Below, one piece after another: positions 1 through 9,676 of a DNA stretch of 64,000 bases. A model generated the notes under the pieces. The model worked only from the letters and a program-made list of their open reading frames with translations. It was not told where the DNA came from and made no database searches. This DNA is from Candidatus Planktophila versatilis. Lineage in GTDB: Bacteria; Actinomycetota; Actinomycetes; Nanopelagicales; Nanopelagicaceae. The DNA lies in contig NZ_CP016774.1 of assembly GCF_002288105.1 (NCBI RefSeq), forward strand, positions 744,001 through 808,000, in the 5' to 3' direction. Each line of letters begins with the position of its first letter. Position 1 is the stretch's first letter. A program made the translations under genes and the position numbers.

Positions 1-723
1 TTCATGACCGTGTAATGGATAACCCATCTCAGTGCGCAAGGTATCTCGGGCTCCTAGTCCGCATACCTCGCCATCGAATGCTTGCATCGCTTGCACTAGG
101 ACATCCCACACAACTTCGGCATCATCCCAACGTGGAACGATTTCATATCCATGTTCACCGGTGTAACCAGTTCGGCAGAGAATCACATCGCAACCACCAA
201 TCATGACGTGAGCAAAAGCCATGTAATCCATCGTTGGGTTAACTCCCAAGCTTTCAATCACTGCCTGCGCGTCGGGGCCTTGCAGCGCTAACACCCCGAA
301 TTCTTCATGAAGATTGGTGACCGAAATTCCCTGTGGGGCTTGGGATTGCAGAACGCGAACTACATCAGCAGTATTTGATGCATTTGGGATTAAGAAGAAA
401 TCCTCATCACTATTCTTATAGGCAATTAGGTCATCAACAACTCCACCATCATCGTTGCAGAGCAGGGTGTATTGGGCCTTGCCATCAGTAATTCGGCTCA
501 GATCATTGGTAAACATCAGATTGAGAAATTCCAGCGACCCTGGTCCGCTCACACTGGCTTTGCCAAGATGGGAAACGTCAAATAACCCAACCCGCTCGCG
601 CACCGCCTTGTGCTCAGCAAGAACTCCAGCTCCGGGGTATTCAATCGGCATCAACCAACCACCAAAGTCGGCCATCTTGGCTTGGCGCTGGATATGTTTC
701 TGATGCAAAGGTGAGTTTTTCAC
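1..723 (-). CDS. gcvT: Glycine cleavage system T protein (aminomethyltransferase), 3' part missing
   Basis: GcvT transfers the aminomethyl carbon of glycine from lipoylated H protein to tetrahydrofolate, releasing ammonia. The minus-strand translation starts with GTG at 723 and reads VKNSPLHQKHIQRQ, then GGWLMPIEY, LFDVSHLGK, ALQGPDAQ and RTGYTGEHGYE, all recognisable GcvT motifs. About 241 residues are visible; the C-terminal part lies beyond base 1. The start is supported by a TAAGTT hexamer (735-730) six bases before the GTG and no convincing Shine-Dalgarno site, so the mRNA may be leaderless. It is divergent from pepA, a neighbourhood common in actinobacteria. Its lipoate dependence links it to lipB and lipA further along. 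Confidence 0.95.
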   Translation of the reverse strand, partial: MKNSPLHQKHIQRQAKMADFGGWLMPIEYPGAGVLAEHKAVRERVGLFDVSHLGKASVSGPGSLEFLNLMFTNDLSRITDGKAQYTLLCNDDGGVVDDLIAYKNSDEDFFLIPNASNTADVVRVLQSQAPQGISVTNLHEEFGVLALQGPDAQAVIESLGVNPTMDYMAFAHVMIGGCDVILCRTGYTGEHGYEIVPRWDDAEVVWDVLVQAMQAFDGEVCGLGARDTLRTEMGYPLHGHE

Positions 724-804
724 GATGACAACTTACACTTACCCAACATCTGAACTCTGTATCGCCATCACGAAAACTGGGCGAGAGAATCGAAGGAGCA
801 ATTA
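724..804. promoter_or_regulatory. Divergent gcvT/pepA promoter region
   Basis: This 81-base gap must hold promoters for both genes. On the minus strand TAAGTT (735-730) precedes the gcvT GTG by six bases. On the plus side an AAGGAG Shine-Dalgarno site (793-798) precedes the pepA ATG by six bases. I see no palindrome or terminator here, and no glycine riboswitch. Confidence 0.5.
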
Positions 805-2304
805 ATGACAACCATCCGCCTCACCGACGGAATCGTGAAAGACGATGTGCTGGTTGTTGGTCTCGCGTCAAAAGTTGGAAAGAGTGCCAAGGCTTCATTT
901 CAGATTGAATCTGGTGACCTTCCCTTTGACACCAAACCTCTGCTACAAGCCCTCAGTGATTTAGGTGCGACAGGAAAAGCCGATGAAGTAATTAAAGTTG
1001 CCGGCATCACAACTCGCTTGATTATCTTTACCGGACTCGGAAAAGTTTCATCATCTTATGACTCTGAAGTACTACGTCGCGCGGCTGGCGCCGCCGCTCG
1101 CTCGCTAGCCGGACATGCCAGTGCAACTTTCGCACTGCCCGCCAAGGATCTCCGCAGTCTGACTGCTATCGCCGAAGGAGCTGGACTTGGAAGCTACCTC
1201 TTTGATTCATTTAGAGGTTCTACGAAGGATGCTCAAAAGTCTCCCCTAAAAAACATCACCCTCTTCTCACTTCTAGCCCCAACACCTGCAGCAAAGGATG
1301 CTGCTCACTCAGCCGAAGTGATTGCTACCTATACCCATCTGGTGCGCGATTTAATCAACACTCCCCCAAGTCACCTCACACCGGAAAGTTTCTGCGCCGC
1401 AATCAGCGACGCTGTCAAAGTTGCTGGTGGCGCAGCTGTGGGGCTAAAAGTTTCAGTGATGAACGAATCGCAATTGAAATCTAAAGGTTTCGGTGGCATC
1501 ACCGCTGTCGGTCAAGGATCGGTTAATCCACCAAGACTTCTGAACATTACCTACACCCCAAAGGGTGCGACACCGCAGAAGAAATATGCCTTCGTCGGGA
1601 AAGGAATTACCTTCGACACCGGTGGACTCGCGCTCAAGCCCGCCCTCGGTATGGAGGCGATGAAGTCAGATATGAGTGGAGCTGCGGCGGTGTGCGCAGC
1701 AACAATTGCTATCGCTTTACTGAAGTTACCGGTAGCTATCGAAACTTGGGCGCCCCTTGCTGAAAATATGGTGAGTGAGAATGCGACCAGACCCAGTGAT
1801 GTCATCACCATCTATGGTGGAAAAACCGTGGAAGTTCTCAACCCTGATGCAGAGGGTCGTTTAGTTCTGGCGGATGCACTTGTGAAAGCACAGGAAACAA
1901 GTGACCTAGATGGAATCATCGATGTTGCAACTCTTACTGGCGCCCAAGTTGTCGCACTCGGTACTCGCACCAGTGCGGTCATGACTAACAATGAAGATTT
2001 CTCAGCTACCTTTTTGAGAGCGACAGAGATTGCCGGTGAATCTTTCTGGCCCATGCCACTTCCGGTTGAGTTACGTGCATCACTTGACTCCCCTGTTGCC
2101 GATATGGCCAATATCGGAGATCGCATGGGCGGCATGCTTGTTGCCGGTCTATTTCTTAAGGAGTTTGTCAGCGAAGATCTTCCCTGGCTACATCTTGATA
2201 TTGCCGGCCCAGCATTTAACGAAGCTGCGCCCCATGGCTACACCCCCGTGGGAGGCACAGGTATCGCCCTGCGCTCTTTGGTCGAATTAGCGCGCGGCCA
2301 GTAG
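805..2304 (+). CDS. pepA: Leucyl aminopeptidase (M17 family)
   Basis: This cytosolic di-metal exopeptidase removes N-terminal residues, chiefly leucine, during peptide turnover. The 499-residue length is normal for M17. The metal and catalytic set is visible: K266 and D271 in VGKGITFDTGG, D289 in MKSDMSG, and D348, E350 and R352 in the signature NPDAEGRLVLADAL. Residues 1 to about 170 form the variable N-terminal domain and the rest the catalytic domain. The ATG at 805 has a strong AAGGAG site. It lies between gcvT (divergent) and lpdA (same strand, 92 bases downstream). It could have secondary DNA-binding roles as in E. coli PepA, but nothing here shows that. Confidence 0.96.
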   Translation: MTTIRLTDGIVKDDVLVVGLASKVGKSAKASFQIESGDLPFDTKPLLQALSDLGATGKADEVIKVAGITTRLIIFTGLGKVSSSYDSEVLRRAAGAAARSLAGHASATFALPAKDLRSLTAIAEGAGLGSYLFDSFRGSTKDAQKSPLKNITLFSLLAPTPAAKDAAHSAEVIATYTHLVRDLINTPPSHLTPESFCAAISDAVKVAGGAAVGLKVSVMNESQLKSKGFGGITAVGQGSVNPPRLLNITYTPKGATPQKKYAFVGKGITFDTGGLALKPALGMEAMKSDMSGAAAVCAATIAIALLKLPVAIETWAPLAENMVSENATRPSDVITIYGGKTVEVLNPDAEGRLVLADALVKAQETSDLDGIIDVATLTGAQVVALGTRTSAVMTNNEDFSATFLRATEIAGESFWPMPLPVELRASLDSPVADMANIGDRMGGMLVAGLFLKEFVSEDLPWLHLDIAGPAFNEAAPHGYTPVGGTGIALRSLVELARGQ

Positions 2305-2321
2305 TCACTCTCTCGCGATTT

Positions 2322-2341
2322 AGCCTTAGGCGGCTAAGGCT
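2322..2341 (+). other. Perfect 8-bp hairpin between pepA and lpdA
   Basis: AGCCTTAG (2322-2329), loop GCGG, CTAAGGCT (2334-2341). No T-run follows on either strand, so it is a weak terminator candidate at best. It could also be an operator or an mRNA-stability hairpin in front of lpdA. TAGCCT (2321-2326) within it resembles a -10 hexamer. Confidence 0.45.
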
Positions 2342-2396
2342 GGCAAGATAACCCCTGTTGGAAGCTAAAGTTGAGCAGGCTTAGAGGAGTCAATCT

Positions 2397-3764
2397 GTGT
2401 CGAATTTTGATCTTGTAGTTCTTGGTGGAGGAAGCGGCGGTTACGCAGCAGCCCTTCGAGGTGCACAACTCGGTTTATCCGTGGCACTGATCGAGAAGGA
2501 CAAGGTTGGCGGTACTTGTTTACACCGCGGATGTATTCCAACCAAGGCGTTGCTTCACGCAGGTGAAGTTGCAGATAGCGCTCGCGAGTCTTCCCAATTT
2601 GGAGTCAATGCAACATTTAACTCCATCGATATGGGCGGAGTGAACTCCTATAAGGATGGCGTCATCGCCGGTCTCTATAAAGGACTACAAGGTCTGGTTA
2701 AATCTCGCGGAATCACCTACGTTGAAGGAACTGGACGTCTAGTTTCAAATAACACAGTTGATGTTAACGGAACCCAGTACGTTGGAAAAAATATTGTTCT
2801 AGCTACCGGATCCTATGCGCGCACGCTGCCTGGCTTAGATATCGATGGCAAGCAGGTCATCACATCCGATCATGGCACCGCAATGGATTATGTCCCTAAG
2901 AGCGTCATCGTTCTTGGTGGTGGCGTTATCGGTTGCGAGTTTGCATCGGTCTGGAAATCATTCGGTTCTGAGGTCACAATCATTGAAGGTCTGCCGCATC
3001 TAGTAGCACTAGAAGATGAATCTTCAAGCAAGTTACTTGAGCGAGCTTTTCGCAAACGTGGCATCAACTTTGAGCTTGGAACTCGATTTAAATCCCATCG
3101 CGTTGATTCCAAGGGAGTAACGGTCACTTTAGAAGATGGTCGTGAATTCACAGCTGATGTTCTTCTAGTCTCTGTTGGTCGTGGGCCTGTCACCGATGGG
3201 ATTGGCTACAAAGAAGTCGGTATCGCAATGGATCGCGGATACATCACAGTTGATGACCACTGCCGCACAAATATTCCTGGCATCTTCGCAGTAGGAGACA
3301 TCATCCCTACCTTGCAGTTAGCACATGTTGGATTCCAGGAGGGAATTCTTGTTGCCGAAACAATTGCTGGTCTGAATCCTCGACCAATTAATTACGATGG
3401 CGTTCCACGCGTTACCTATTCCGAGCCTGAAGTTGCCTCCGTTGGTCTCTCCACAAAGGTTGCCAAGGAACGCGGACACGATGTGGTTGAGCTCGACTAC
3501 AACCTAGCCGGTAATGGCAAGGCGCAGATTCTTAAGACCGCCGGATCCATCAAACTTGTGGCGCAAAAGAATGGCCCAATTTTAGGAATTCATATGGTGG
3601 GAGCTCGCGTCGGTGAACTTCTTGCTGAAGCACAATTAATCTTTAACTGGGAAGCAACTGCAGATGATGTTGCTCCTCTTCTACATGCACATCCAACAAT
3701 GTCAGAGGCGATGGGCGAAGCTCATATGGCTCTGGCAGGCAAACCACTTCACTCGCACGGTTAA
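2397..3764 (+). CDS. lpdA: Dihydrolipoamide dehydrogenase (E3)
   Basis: This flavoprotein reoxidises dihydrolipoyl groups of the 2-oxoacid dehydrogenase and glycine cleavage complexes with NAD+. The 455-residue protein has the N-terminal FAD motif GGGSGG, the redox pair C41/C46 in GGTCLHRGCIPTKA, a second nucleotide-binding segment VIVLGGGVIGCEF, the FAD motif GIFAVGD, and the C-terminal dimer motif HAHPTMSEAMGEAH containing the catalytic His. The start is GTG, chosen because AGAGGAG (2383-2389) lies seven bases upstream and the family N-terminus begins there. It is 19 bases upstream of sucB, its E2 partner, and is probably cotranscribed with it. Confidence 0.96.
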   Translation: MSNFDLVVLGGGSGGYAAALRGAQLGLSVALIEKDKVGGTCLHRGCIPTKALLHAGEVADSARESSQFGVNATFNSIDMGGVNSYKDGVIAGLYKGLQGLVKSRGITYVEGTGRLVSNNTVDVNGTQYVGKNIVLATGSYARTLPGLDIDGKQVITSDHGTAMDYVPKSVIVLGGGVIGCEFASVWKSFGSEVTIIEGLPHLVALEDESSSKLLERAFRKRGINFELGTRFKSHRVDSKGVTVTLEDGREFTADVLLVSVGRGPVTDGIGYKEVGIAMDRGYITVDDHCRTNIPGIFAVGDIIPTLQLAHVGFQEGILVAETIAGLNPRPINYDGVPRVTYSEPEVASVGLSTKVAKERGHDVVELDYNLAGNGKAQILKTAGSIKLVAQKNGPILGIHMVGARVGELLAEAQLIFNWEATADDVAPLLHAHPTMSEAMGEAHMALAGKPLHSHG

Positions 3765-3783
3765 GTAAGAGGAGAAAATAACT

Positions 3784-5439
3784 ATGTCATTCTCAGTCAC
3801 AATGCCAGCTCTCGGAGAGAGCGTCACTGAAGGCACCGTCACTCGTTGGCTTAAGAATGAAGGCGACGTCGTTGCAGTTGATGAGCCACTCCTTGAAGTT
3901 TCGACAGACAAGGTTGATACCGAGATCCCATCGCCAGCAGCAGGCGTTCTTTCAAAGATTGTTGTCGGCGTAGATCAGACCGTTGCAGTTGGAGCAGAGT
4001 TAGCAGTAATTGCACAAGCTGGCGCAAGCACACCGGCACCTGTTGCCGCAGCACCTGTTGCCGCAGCACCTGTTGCAGCACCAACTCCCCCTCCTGTTGC
4101 AGCACCTGTTGCTGCCAGTGGTAGCGGAACAGTGATTTCCATGCCAGCACTCGGTGAATCAGTGAGTGAAGGAACTGTCACACGTTGGCTTAAGAACATT
4201 GGTGATGCGGTTGCAGTTGATGAAGCACTTCTTGAAGTTTCTACAGATAAAGTCGATACCGAAATTCCATCGCCTGTCGCAGGAGTTTTGTTAGCCATCG
4301 ATGTAGCGGTGGATACAACTGTTGCAGTCGGTGCACGTCTAGGACTCATTGGAGTTCAAGGTGGCGCACCAGCACCAGTTGCGACTCCAGCACCAGCCGC
4401 ACCTGCTCCAGTAGTTGCAGCCCCAGTTGCTACGGCCCCAGCACCAGTTGCTGCACCCGTTGTAACTCCTGTAGCACCAACACCTGTTGCACCTGCTCCT
4501 GTCTCACAACCAACAGATGCCTATGTCACTCCGATCGTTCGCAAACTCGCTAACGATCTCGGGGTAAATCTGGCATCAGTTAAGGGAACCGGTATCGGCG
4601 GAAGAATTCGTAAGGAAGATATTGAAGCCCTTGCTCCGAAGAACGCTCCTGCTGCGCCAGCTTCAGTAGCACCTGCTGCTTCGGCGCCAGTGAAAGCAGC
4701 AGCGCCAGTTGCCGCATCGCCTCTTCGCGGAACAACTGTGACTATGTCTCGCCTGCGAAAAGTTATTGCAGCTCGCATGGTTGAATCACTACAAGTATCA
4801 GCACAATTGACCACTGTGGTTGAAGTGGATGTCACCAAGATTGCACGCTTGCGTGATAAATCAAAGGCAACATTTGAAGCACGTGAAGGCGTCAAGCTCT
4901 CATTCCTTCCGTTCTTTGCGGTGGCAGTATGTGAAGCCCTGAAGCAACATCCGGTATTGAACTCATCTGTCGAAGGTGACCAGATTATTTACCACGGCGC
5001 AGAGCACCTAGCTATTGCCGTTGATACCGATCGTGGTCTTTTGGTCCCAGTTATCCATAATGCGGGTGATCTGAACATGGGGGGCGTTGCCCGAAAGATT
5101 GCAGATCTTGCTGCGCGTACTCGCGATAACAAGGTCACTCCAAATGAACTAGGCGGCGGAACATTTACAATCACTAACACCGGTTCACGTGGCGCGCTCT
5201 TTGATACCCCGATCATTAACCAACCACAGGTCGCGATCCTTGGACTAGGGGCAGTTGTGAAACGTCCGATGGTCGTTAAGGGTGAAGATGGTGGAGAAAC
5301 TATTGCGATTCGCTCCATGGTCTATCTTGGACTTTCCTATGATCACCGAGTTGTTGACGGCGCAGATGCAGCTCGCTTCTTGGTAACACTCAAAGAGCGG
5401 CTAGAAGGTGGTTCCTTCGAAGCAGACCTAGGTCTCTAA
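3784..5439 (+). CDS. sucB: 2-oxoacid dehydrogenase E2 (dihydrolipoyl acyltransferase, SucB/DlaT type) with two lipoyl domains
   Basis: E2 core of a 2-oxoacid dehydrogenase complex: it carries acyl groups on lipoyl-lysine to CoA. Domain order in 551 residues: lipoyl domain 1 (about 2-76, lipoyl K43 in [12 protein letters not shown]), an Ala-Pro linker, lipoyl domain 2 (about 117-190, K156), a second Ala-Pro linker, a peripheral subunit-binding domain (about 246-284) and the catalytic domain (about 325-551) with H521 and D525 in YDHRVVDG. The two lipoyl domains are nearly identical, indicating duplication. AAGAGGAG (3767-3774) supports the ATG. Actinobacterial E2 can serve both pyruvate and 2-oxoglutarate complexes; sequence alone does not settle the substrate, so the symbol is provisional. 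Confidence 0.92.
   Translation: MSFSVTMPALGESVTEGTVTRWLKNEGDVVAVDEPLLEVSTDKVDTEIPSPAAGVLSKIVVGVDQTVAVGAELAVIAQAGASTPAPVAAAPVAAAPVAAPTPPPVAAPVAASGSGTVISMPALGESVSEGTVTRWLKNIGDAVAVDEALLEVSTDKVDTEIPSPVAGVLLAIDVAVDTTVAVGARLGLIGVQGGAPAPVATPAPAAPAPVVAAPVATAPAPVAAPVVTPVAPTPVAPAPVSQPTDAYVTPIVRKLANDLGVNLASVKGTGIGGRIRKEDIEALAPKNAPAAPASVAPAASAPVKAAAPVAASPLRGTTVTMSRLRKVIAARMVESLQVSAQLTTVVEVDVTKIARLRDKSKATFEAREGVKLSFLPFFAVAVCEALKQHPVLNSSVEGDQIIYHGAEHLAIAVDTDRGLLVPVIHNAGDLNMGGVARKIADLAARTRDNKVTPNELGGGTFTITNTGSRGALFDTPIINQPQVAILGLGAVVKRPMVVKGEDGGETIAIRSMVYLGLSYDHRVVDGADAARFLVTLKERLEGGSFEADLGL
4036..4080 (+). repeat. Three tandem 15-bp repeats in the sucB linker
   Basis: GCACCTGTTGCCGCA occurs at 4036-4050 and 4051-4065, and GCACCTGTTGCAGCA at 4066-4080. 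Each unit encodes APVAA in the flexible linker after lipoyl domain 1. Near-identity at DNA level suggests a recent or unstable expansion. Confidence 0.9.
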
Positions 5440-5442
5440 TAG

Positions 5443-6333
5443 ATGTCAGTTCCGCAACGTATTGCAATCACTGGCGCCTCCGGTCTTATCGGAACCGCAC
5501 TTGTTGGTCATCTTAAAAGTGAAGGCCACACTGTGCAGCGCCTTGTGCGCCGGGCCGTTGTTGCACCTGATGAAATTCAGTGGGATCCAAAGACTGGATA
5601 TGTAGATATCGAAGCCCTACGTGGCGTCGATGCGGTGATTCACTTGGCCGGAGTTGGCGTTGGCGATAAGCGTTGGAGCAAGAAATATAAGTCGGAAATC
5701 CTTAACTCACGTCTGCTTGGAACGACTGCGATTGCAAATGCTGTGACAGAAGTAAAGCCACAAGTCTTCATATCAGCCAGTGCTATTGGTTGGTATGGCG
5801 AATCAGGAAACCGCGCGGTTGTAGAAAGTGATCGCGTCGGCGATGATTTCCTAGCAGCCGTCTGCCGCGAGTGGGAAGGTGCTGCAGATCTTGCAACGGG
5901 TGTGCGCACCGTAAAGATTCGCACCGGTCTCGTTCTTGATCCAACTGGCGGCGCACTAGGAAAGATGTTGCCACTGTTTCGTTTAGGTCTGGGTGGAAAA
6001 CTTGGTTCAGGTAAACAATGGTGGTCTTGGATTACCTTGCACGATCTCATCAACGCAATCACTTTTATCCTAGAAAAACCAATATCTGGTCCGGTTAACC
6101 TCACCTCTCCGAATCCTGTGACGAACCAAGAATTCACATCAGCACTAGCTCGCGCAATGCACCGCCCAGCCCTTTTTCCAGCACCAGCCTTTGCGCTAAA
6201 GATCGCACTCGGTGGTTTCTCAAGTGAAGTCCTCGGAAGCAAGAAGGTAACTCCGCAGGCGCTTACCGAAGCTGGCTTTACCTGGGATTACCCACACATC
6301 ACAACTGCACTAACGGCCCTGATCGAGGAGTAA
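5443..6333 (+). CDS. SDR39U1-like NAD(P)-binding epimerase family protein (TIGR01777 family)
   Basis: A 296-residue extended-SDR protein of the TIGR01777/YfcH family, whose physiological substrate is not established. It starts with a Rossmann motif (AITGASGLIGTAL), has the family segment FISASAIGWYGESG near residue 110, and ends with the DUF1731-type C-terminal domain (ALKIALGGFSSEVLGS). It follows the sucB stop by three bases with no Shine-Dalgarno site, so it is probably translated by reinitiation. Its last 24 bases overlap the 3' end of the convergent FAD oxidoreductase gene. The same family sits beside lipB or sucB in other actinobacteria, as I recall, but no lipoate role can be read from the sequence. 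Confidence 0.88.
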   Translation: MSVPQRIAITGASGLIGTALVGHLKSEGHTVQRLVRRAVVAPDEIQWDPKTGYVDIEALRGVDAVIHLAGVGVGDKRWSKKYKSEILNSRLLGTTAIANAVTEVKPQVFISASAIGWYGESGNRAVVESDRVGDDFLAAVCREWEGAADLATGVRTVKIRTGLVLDPTGGALGKMLPLFRLGLGGKLGSGKQWWSWITLHDLINAITFILEKPISGPVNLTSPNPVTNQEFTSALARAMHRPALFPAPAFALKIALGGFSSEVLGSKKVTPQALTEAGFTWDYPHITTALTALIEE

Positions 6334-7455
6334 CTCCTGCGCCGCAAGGCGACCTGACAAAAGCGCTCCATTTTGTGAAGGTGCAGTTCTGTAATCCCCC
6401 GCCACATAGATGTTATTAGAAAATTGTGATGATGCTGCGCTTTGATTGCCAATCGCAAAAATTGGTAGCGACTTTGGAATGTCATATTTAGCGATAAGGG
6501 ACCATCCGCCTGTGTGTGCTCCCCACATCAGAGCCAGATGTCTTCGCACCTCGGACTCTGAAGCGAAATCTAGCGTCGTACTAGCCAGCAGAGATTTTCC
6601 ATCTGGTGCATATGTAGAAATCAAGTTGGATAGGACAATGGAGTTCACTACCGGGCCCCGGTGCTCACCATCAATAAGCAGGCGCGCAGATCCGGTGAGT
6701 TCTTGGGGTACTTCGTAGTACCAGGTCGTACTACCGGCCAATTTGGGCACATTTGCAATATCAAGTAATTGCGCAGCCGTCGTGAGATCTGTGGCAACGA
6801 TAACTTCTTGATTCTCAAACTGCGATAACGAGTCGATTCGGTGGTTCAGCTCAATCTTGCGAATACGAGCGGCAAGTGCAGCTGGGAGTGCCCCCACCCC
6901 CTTACGCGGTAGCCCGGGCTTTCCAGAAATGAACGATGTAATCAATCCTTTTCCAATTACTGCATTCACCGATGCCGGTGATGTCAAAAAGACGCCGGAG
7001 AGAAATGGTTTGAGTACTCGTGAATAAAGTTTTCCTAGATGGCTTAGTTCTTCTTCGACAGATTTCGCTGCATCAGCTGTGCGCAAGAGATAGGCAACCA
7101 AGCCAAGCTTCTGAATTAAGGTTCCAGCTGCCGGATTCAAACTAGCGAACGGATTACTACGCGGGTCTCCGAGCGCGATCCTTTTCTCTCCCACGCACAC
7201 ATCAATAGTGCGTGGTGCAAAGATGAAATCCAATTCATCAACTACTCCGAGTCGAAGGAGCTCTGGGTATTTGGCATTGATGAGCTGAAAGCCGCGATCA
7301 AGTGTGAACCCATCGATGTAATCTGTGGCTACCCTGCCCCCCACGCGATCACTACCGTCGTAGATAACAACCTCACGACCAGCCTCTTGCAAGGTAAGTG
7401 CGGCACTGAGCCCGGCAAGGCCAGCCCCGATTACGGCAACAGGTTTATCGGACAC
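6310..7455 (-). CDS. FAD-dependent amine-oxidase/phytoene-desaturase-like oxidoreductase
   Basis: A 381-residue flavoprotein with N-terminal dinucleotide motif VIGAGLAGLSAALTL, the following GGRVATDY segment typical of amine oxidase/protoporphyrinogen oxidase/phytoene dehydrogenase relatives, and the C-terminal FAD motif IYVAGDYRTAPSQNGALLSG. The substrate is unknown. The GTG start is preceded by CATAAT (7467-7462) six bases upstream, so a leaderless transcript is possible, although the MMPL gene lies only 14 bases upstream on the same strand and could drive it. The pair MMPL plus FAD oxidase interrupts the sucB-lipB neighbourhood. A lipid or isoprenoid substrate exported by the neighbour is conceivable but speculative. 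Confidence 0.8.
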   Translation of the reverse strand: MSDKPVAVIGAGLAGLSAALTLQEAGREVVIYDGSDRVGGRVATDYIDGFTLDRGFQLINAKYPELLRLGVVDELDFIFAPRTIDVCVGEKRIALGDPRSNPFASLNPAAGTLIQKLGLVAYLLRTADAAKSVEEELSHLGKLYSRVLKPFLSGVFLTSPASVNAVIGKGLITSFISGKPGLPRKGVGALPAALAARIRKIELNHRIDSLSQFENQEVIVATDLTTAAQLLDIANVPKLAGSTTWYYEVPQELTGSARLLIDGEHRGPVVNSIVLSNLISTYAPDGKSLLASTTLDFASESEVRRHLALMWGAHTGGWSLIAKYDIPKSLPIFAIGNQSAASSQFSNNIYVAGDYRTAPSQNGALLSGRLAAQELLLDQGR

Positions 7456-7469
7456 GAAGTGATTATGGC

Positions 7470-9623
7470 TTACTTATTTTGCAGTTTTGAAGGCCACCAG
7501 ATTTTTGGTCCAATTTCATGAACTAGCGCCGGCACCAATATTGATCGAACGATAATGGTGTCAAGCAGTACTCCAAATGCGACGGCAAAGCCGAGTTGCG
7601 CAAGTGGAACCAGTGGGAGCAAGCCAAGGACGGCAAAGGTAGCAGCGAGCACAATTCCAGCAGATGTAATCACGGCACCTGTGACGGTCACACCTTTAAC
7701 AACTCCGGCACGAGTTCCAATCTTTGTCGACTCTTCCCGCACACGCGTCATAAGGAAGATGTTGTAGTCAATGCCAAGAGCTACCAGGAAGATGAAGGCG
7801 AAGAGTGGGAATGAATTATCTCCGCCGGCGAAACCAAATACATGGTTAAAGACAAGTGCGCACACACCCAAAGTTGCAAAGTATGAGAGAACTACAGTTC
7901 CAAGCAGAACTATTGCACTAAGAATACTTCGCAGTAGAAGTCCCAAGATGATGGTGATGACAATCAAGATGATTGGAATAATTGTTTTGTTATCACGATC
8001 ATTTGCCTGACGTACGTCGTAATACACCGCACTGGTTCCACCCACTAAAGCGGTGGGATCTGCCGCCTTAGCAAGTCGGCGAATCTCAGGAACATCATTA
8101 CCCGCTTCAACGCTATCCGGTGCCTTATTCAGGGTCAGATTCAATATCGCCCTATTGTTCACAATCTTAACCGCCGGCAGTGGTTGACCCGGAACCGGGA
8201 AACCATCTAATTGTGGAGAAACATCTGTTACGCCAGGGGCGTTCCTGACCGCATCTGTTACCACTTGAATTTTATCGGCACTGACGACAACCTGTGTGGG
8301 GTCACCTTGACCGCCCGGAAAGTGCTTTTCTAGTAGTTTTTGGCCAACTACTGATTCTGGATTTCCGGTAAATGAATCTACCGTTCCTAATCCATCAGTT
8401 TTCAAAGTAGTTGATGCAAATGCAAAGAGTAGAAGAATGGCTCCAGTTACTATCCAAGACTTACGTGGATTGCGACCAATAGAATTTCCTACCTTTGACC
8501 ACATGCCTTCCAGCACATGATCATCGCCATCATTATGTGGCACGCGCGGCCAGAACAACCAGCGACCAAAAATCAACATCAGGGCTGGCAGTAAAGTCAG
8601 AATGGTGATCATTGAGACAACAATTCCGATAGCTCCGATAGGACCCAAGCTTGCTGTGTTGGTTAATTGGCTAAAGAGAAGAACCATAAGCGAGATTGCG
8701 ACGGTGGAACCAGAAGCCAAGATTGGTTCCCACACACCTTTATAGGCAGCGCGCATGGCATCGAACCTATTTTCATGATGATGCAACTCTTCTCGATAGC
8801 GAGCAATCAAAAGCAGCGCGTAATCCGTTGCCGCACCGATAACTAAAACCGAAAGAATTCCCTGCGATTGTCCATCCACATCGAGAATGTCATTTTTTGC
8901 CAAGAGATAGATAATTCCACCGGCAGTTGCCAGAGCAAATAGCGATGAAAGTAAGGGAATAATCCAAAGAATCGGAGAACGATAAACAAAGATCAGGATC
9001 ACTGCCACCACGCCGAGTGTTGCCAAGAGTAAAACCGAATCGATTGCACCAAATGCTTTAAAGAGATCACCGAGTAATCCAGCAGGTCCTGTCACATATT
9101 GAGTGACGCCAGCACCTTGGGCAAATTCCTTGACATCTTCGCGCAGAGCTTCAACCACTGCTGGTAGAACTGGCTCGTCATTAGGCAATAGCTCGCCAAT
9201 GGCGCTTCCATCAAGTGGAACATTTGCCAAAATGGCTTCACCATCTGCCGCTGGGAAAACAGTAATCACCTGATCTGGAGCTAGGTAATCAGAGATCTTC
9301 TTCTCAGTTCCACCTAAAGTCAGTTCACCAACACCAAGCATGTGATCATTAATCTTTGCGATAGTTTCGGGAGTTGTCTTACCCTCAAAGAGAACCAGCG
9401 CTGGCAAGTTAAATGAGTCCTTGCCGGAGAATGTTTGAATAACTTCAGATGCCTGTGTGGCTTCCGCACCCTTTGGCAGGAATGAAGAGTTGTTGTTCTC
9501 TTGAACCGAGGTGAGCTTGCCGAAGAGCGGTCCGAAGATGCCCACGATCAGGAACCAGATGATGACCACGAGCATTGCAAGGGCAAAAGGCTTACGAGAT
9601 TTTTGGGCAGTGTTAATAGACAT
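7470..9623 (-). CDS. MMPL/RND-family membrane transporter
   Basis: A 717-residue inner-membrane transporter with duplicated architecture: TM1, a large extracytoplasmic loop (about 40-180), five TMs, then the same pattern repeated (TM7 near 390, loop, five TMs). The proton-relay Asp-Tyr pairs typical of MmpL proteins are present in both halves (GAATDYALLLIARYREE and LGIDYNIFLMTRVREE). Family members export lipids, siderophores or drugs using the proton gradient. The ATG at 9623 has a modest AAAGGT site 10-15 bases upstream. The stop lies 14 bases from the FAD oxidoreductase start, so the two form an operon. The exported substrate cannot be deduced. Confidence 0.9.
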   Translation of the reverse strand: MSINTAQKSRKPFALAMLVVIIWFLIVGIFGPLFGKLTSVQENNNSSFLPKGAEATQASEVIQTFSGKDSFNLPALVLFEGKTTPETIAKINDHMLGVGELTLGGTEKKISDYLAPDQVITVFPAADGEAILANVPLDGSAIGELLPNDEPVLPAVVEALREDVKEFAQGAGVTQYVTGPAGLLGDLFKAFGAIDSVLLLATLGVVAVILIFVYRSPILWIIPLLSSLFALATAGGIIYLLAKNDILDVDGQSQGILSVLVIGAATDYALLLIARYREELHHHENRFDAMRAAYKGVWEPILASGSTVAISLMVLLFSQLTNTASLGPIGAIGIVVSMITILTLLPALMLIFGRWLFWPRVPHNDGDDHVLEGMWSKVGNSIGRNPRKSWIVTGAILLLFAFASTTLKTDGLGTVDSFTGNPESVVGQKLLEKHFPGGQGDPTQVVVSADKIQVVTDAVRNAPGVTDVSPQLDGFPVPGQPLPAVKIVNNRAILNLTLNKAPDSVEAGNDVPEIRRLAKAADPTALVGGTSAVYYDVRQANDRDNKTIIPIILIVITIILGLLLRSILSAIVLLGTVVLSYFATLGVCALVFNHVFGFAGGDNSFPLFAFIFLVALGIDYNIFLMTRVREESTKIGTRAGVVKGVTVTGAVITSAGIVLAATFAVLGLLPLVPLAQLGFAVAFGVLLDTIIVRSILVPALVHEIGPKIWWPSKLQNK

Positions 9624-9676
9624 GGAGATGGGTGGACCTTTCGGGCTTGCGCGGATGTGAGATTCGCTAGAGCCCT

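Noticed and set aside
724-804. Glycine riboswitch before gcvT
   Set aside because: The gap is only 81 bases and the gcvT start appears leaderless, leaving no room for an aptamer.
2322-2341. pepA-lpdA hairpin as an intrinsic terminator
   Set aside because: The stem is good, but no T-run follows on either strand, so it is listed only as a hairpin.
5640-6242. 200-codon open frame antisense to the SDR39U1-like gene
   Set aside because: It is entirely inside a recognisable gene on the other strand, has no family motif, and lacks any promoter or ribosome-binding site.
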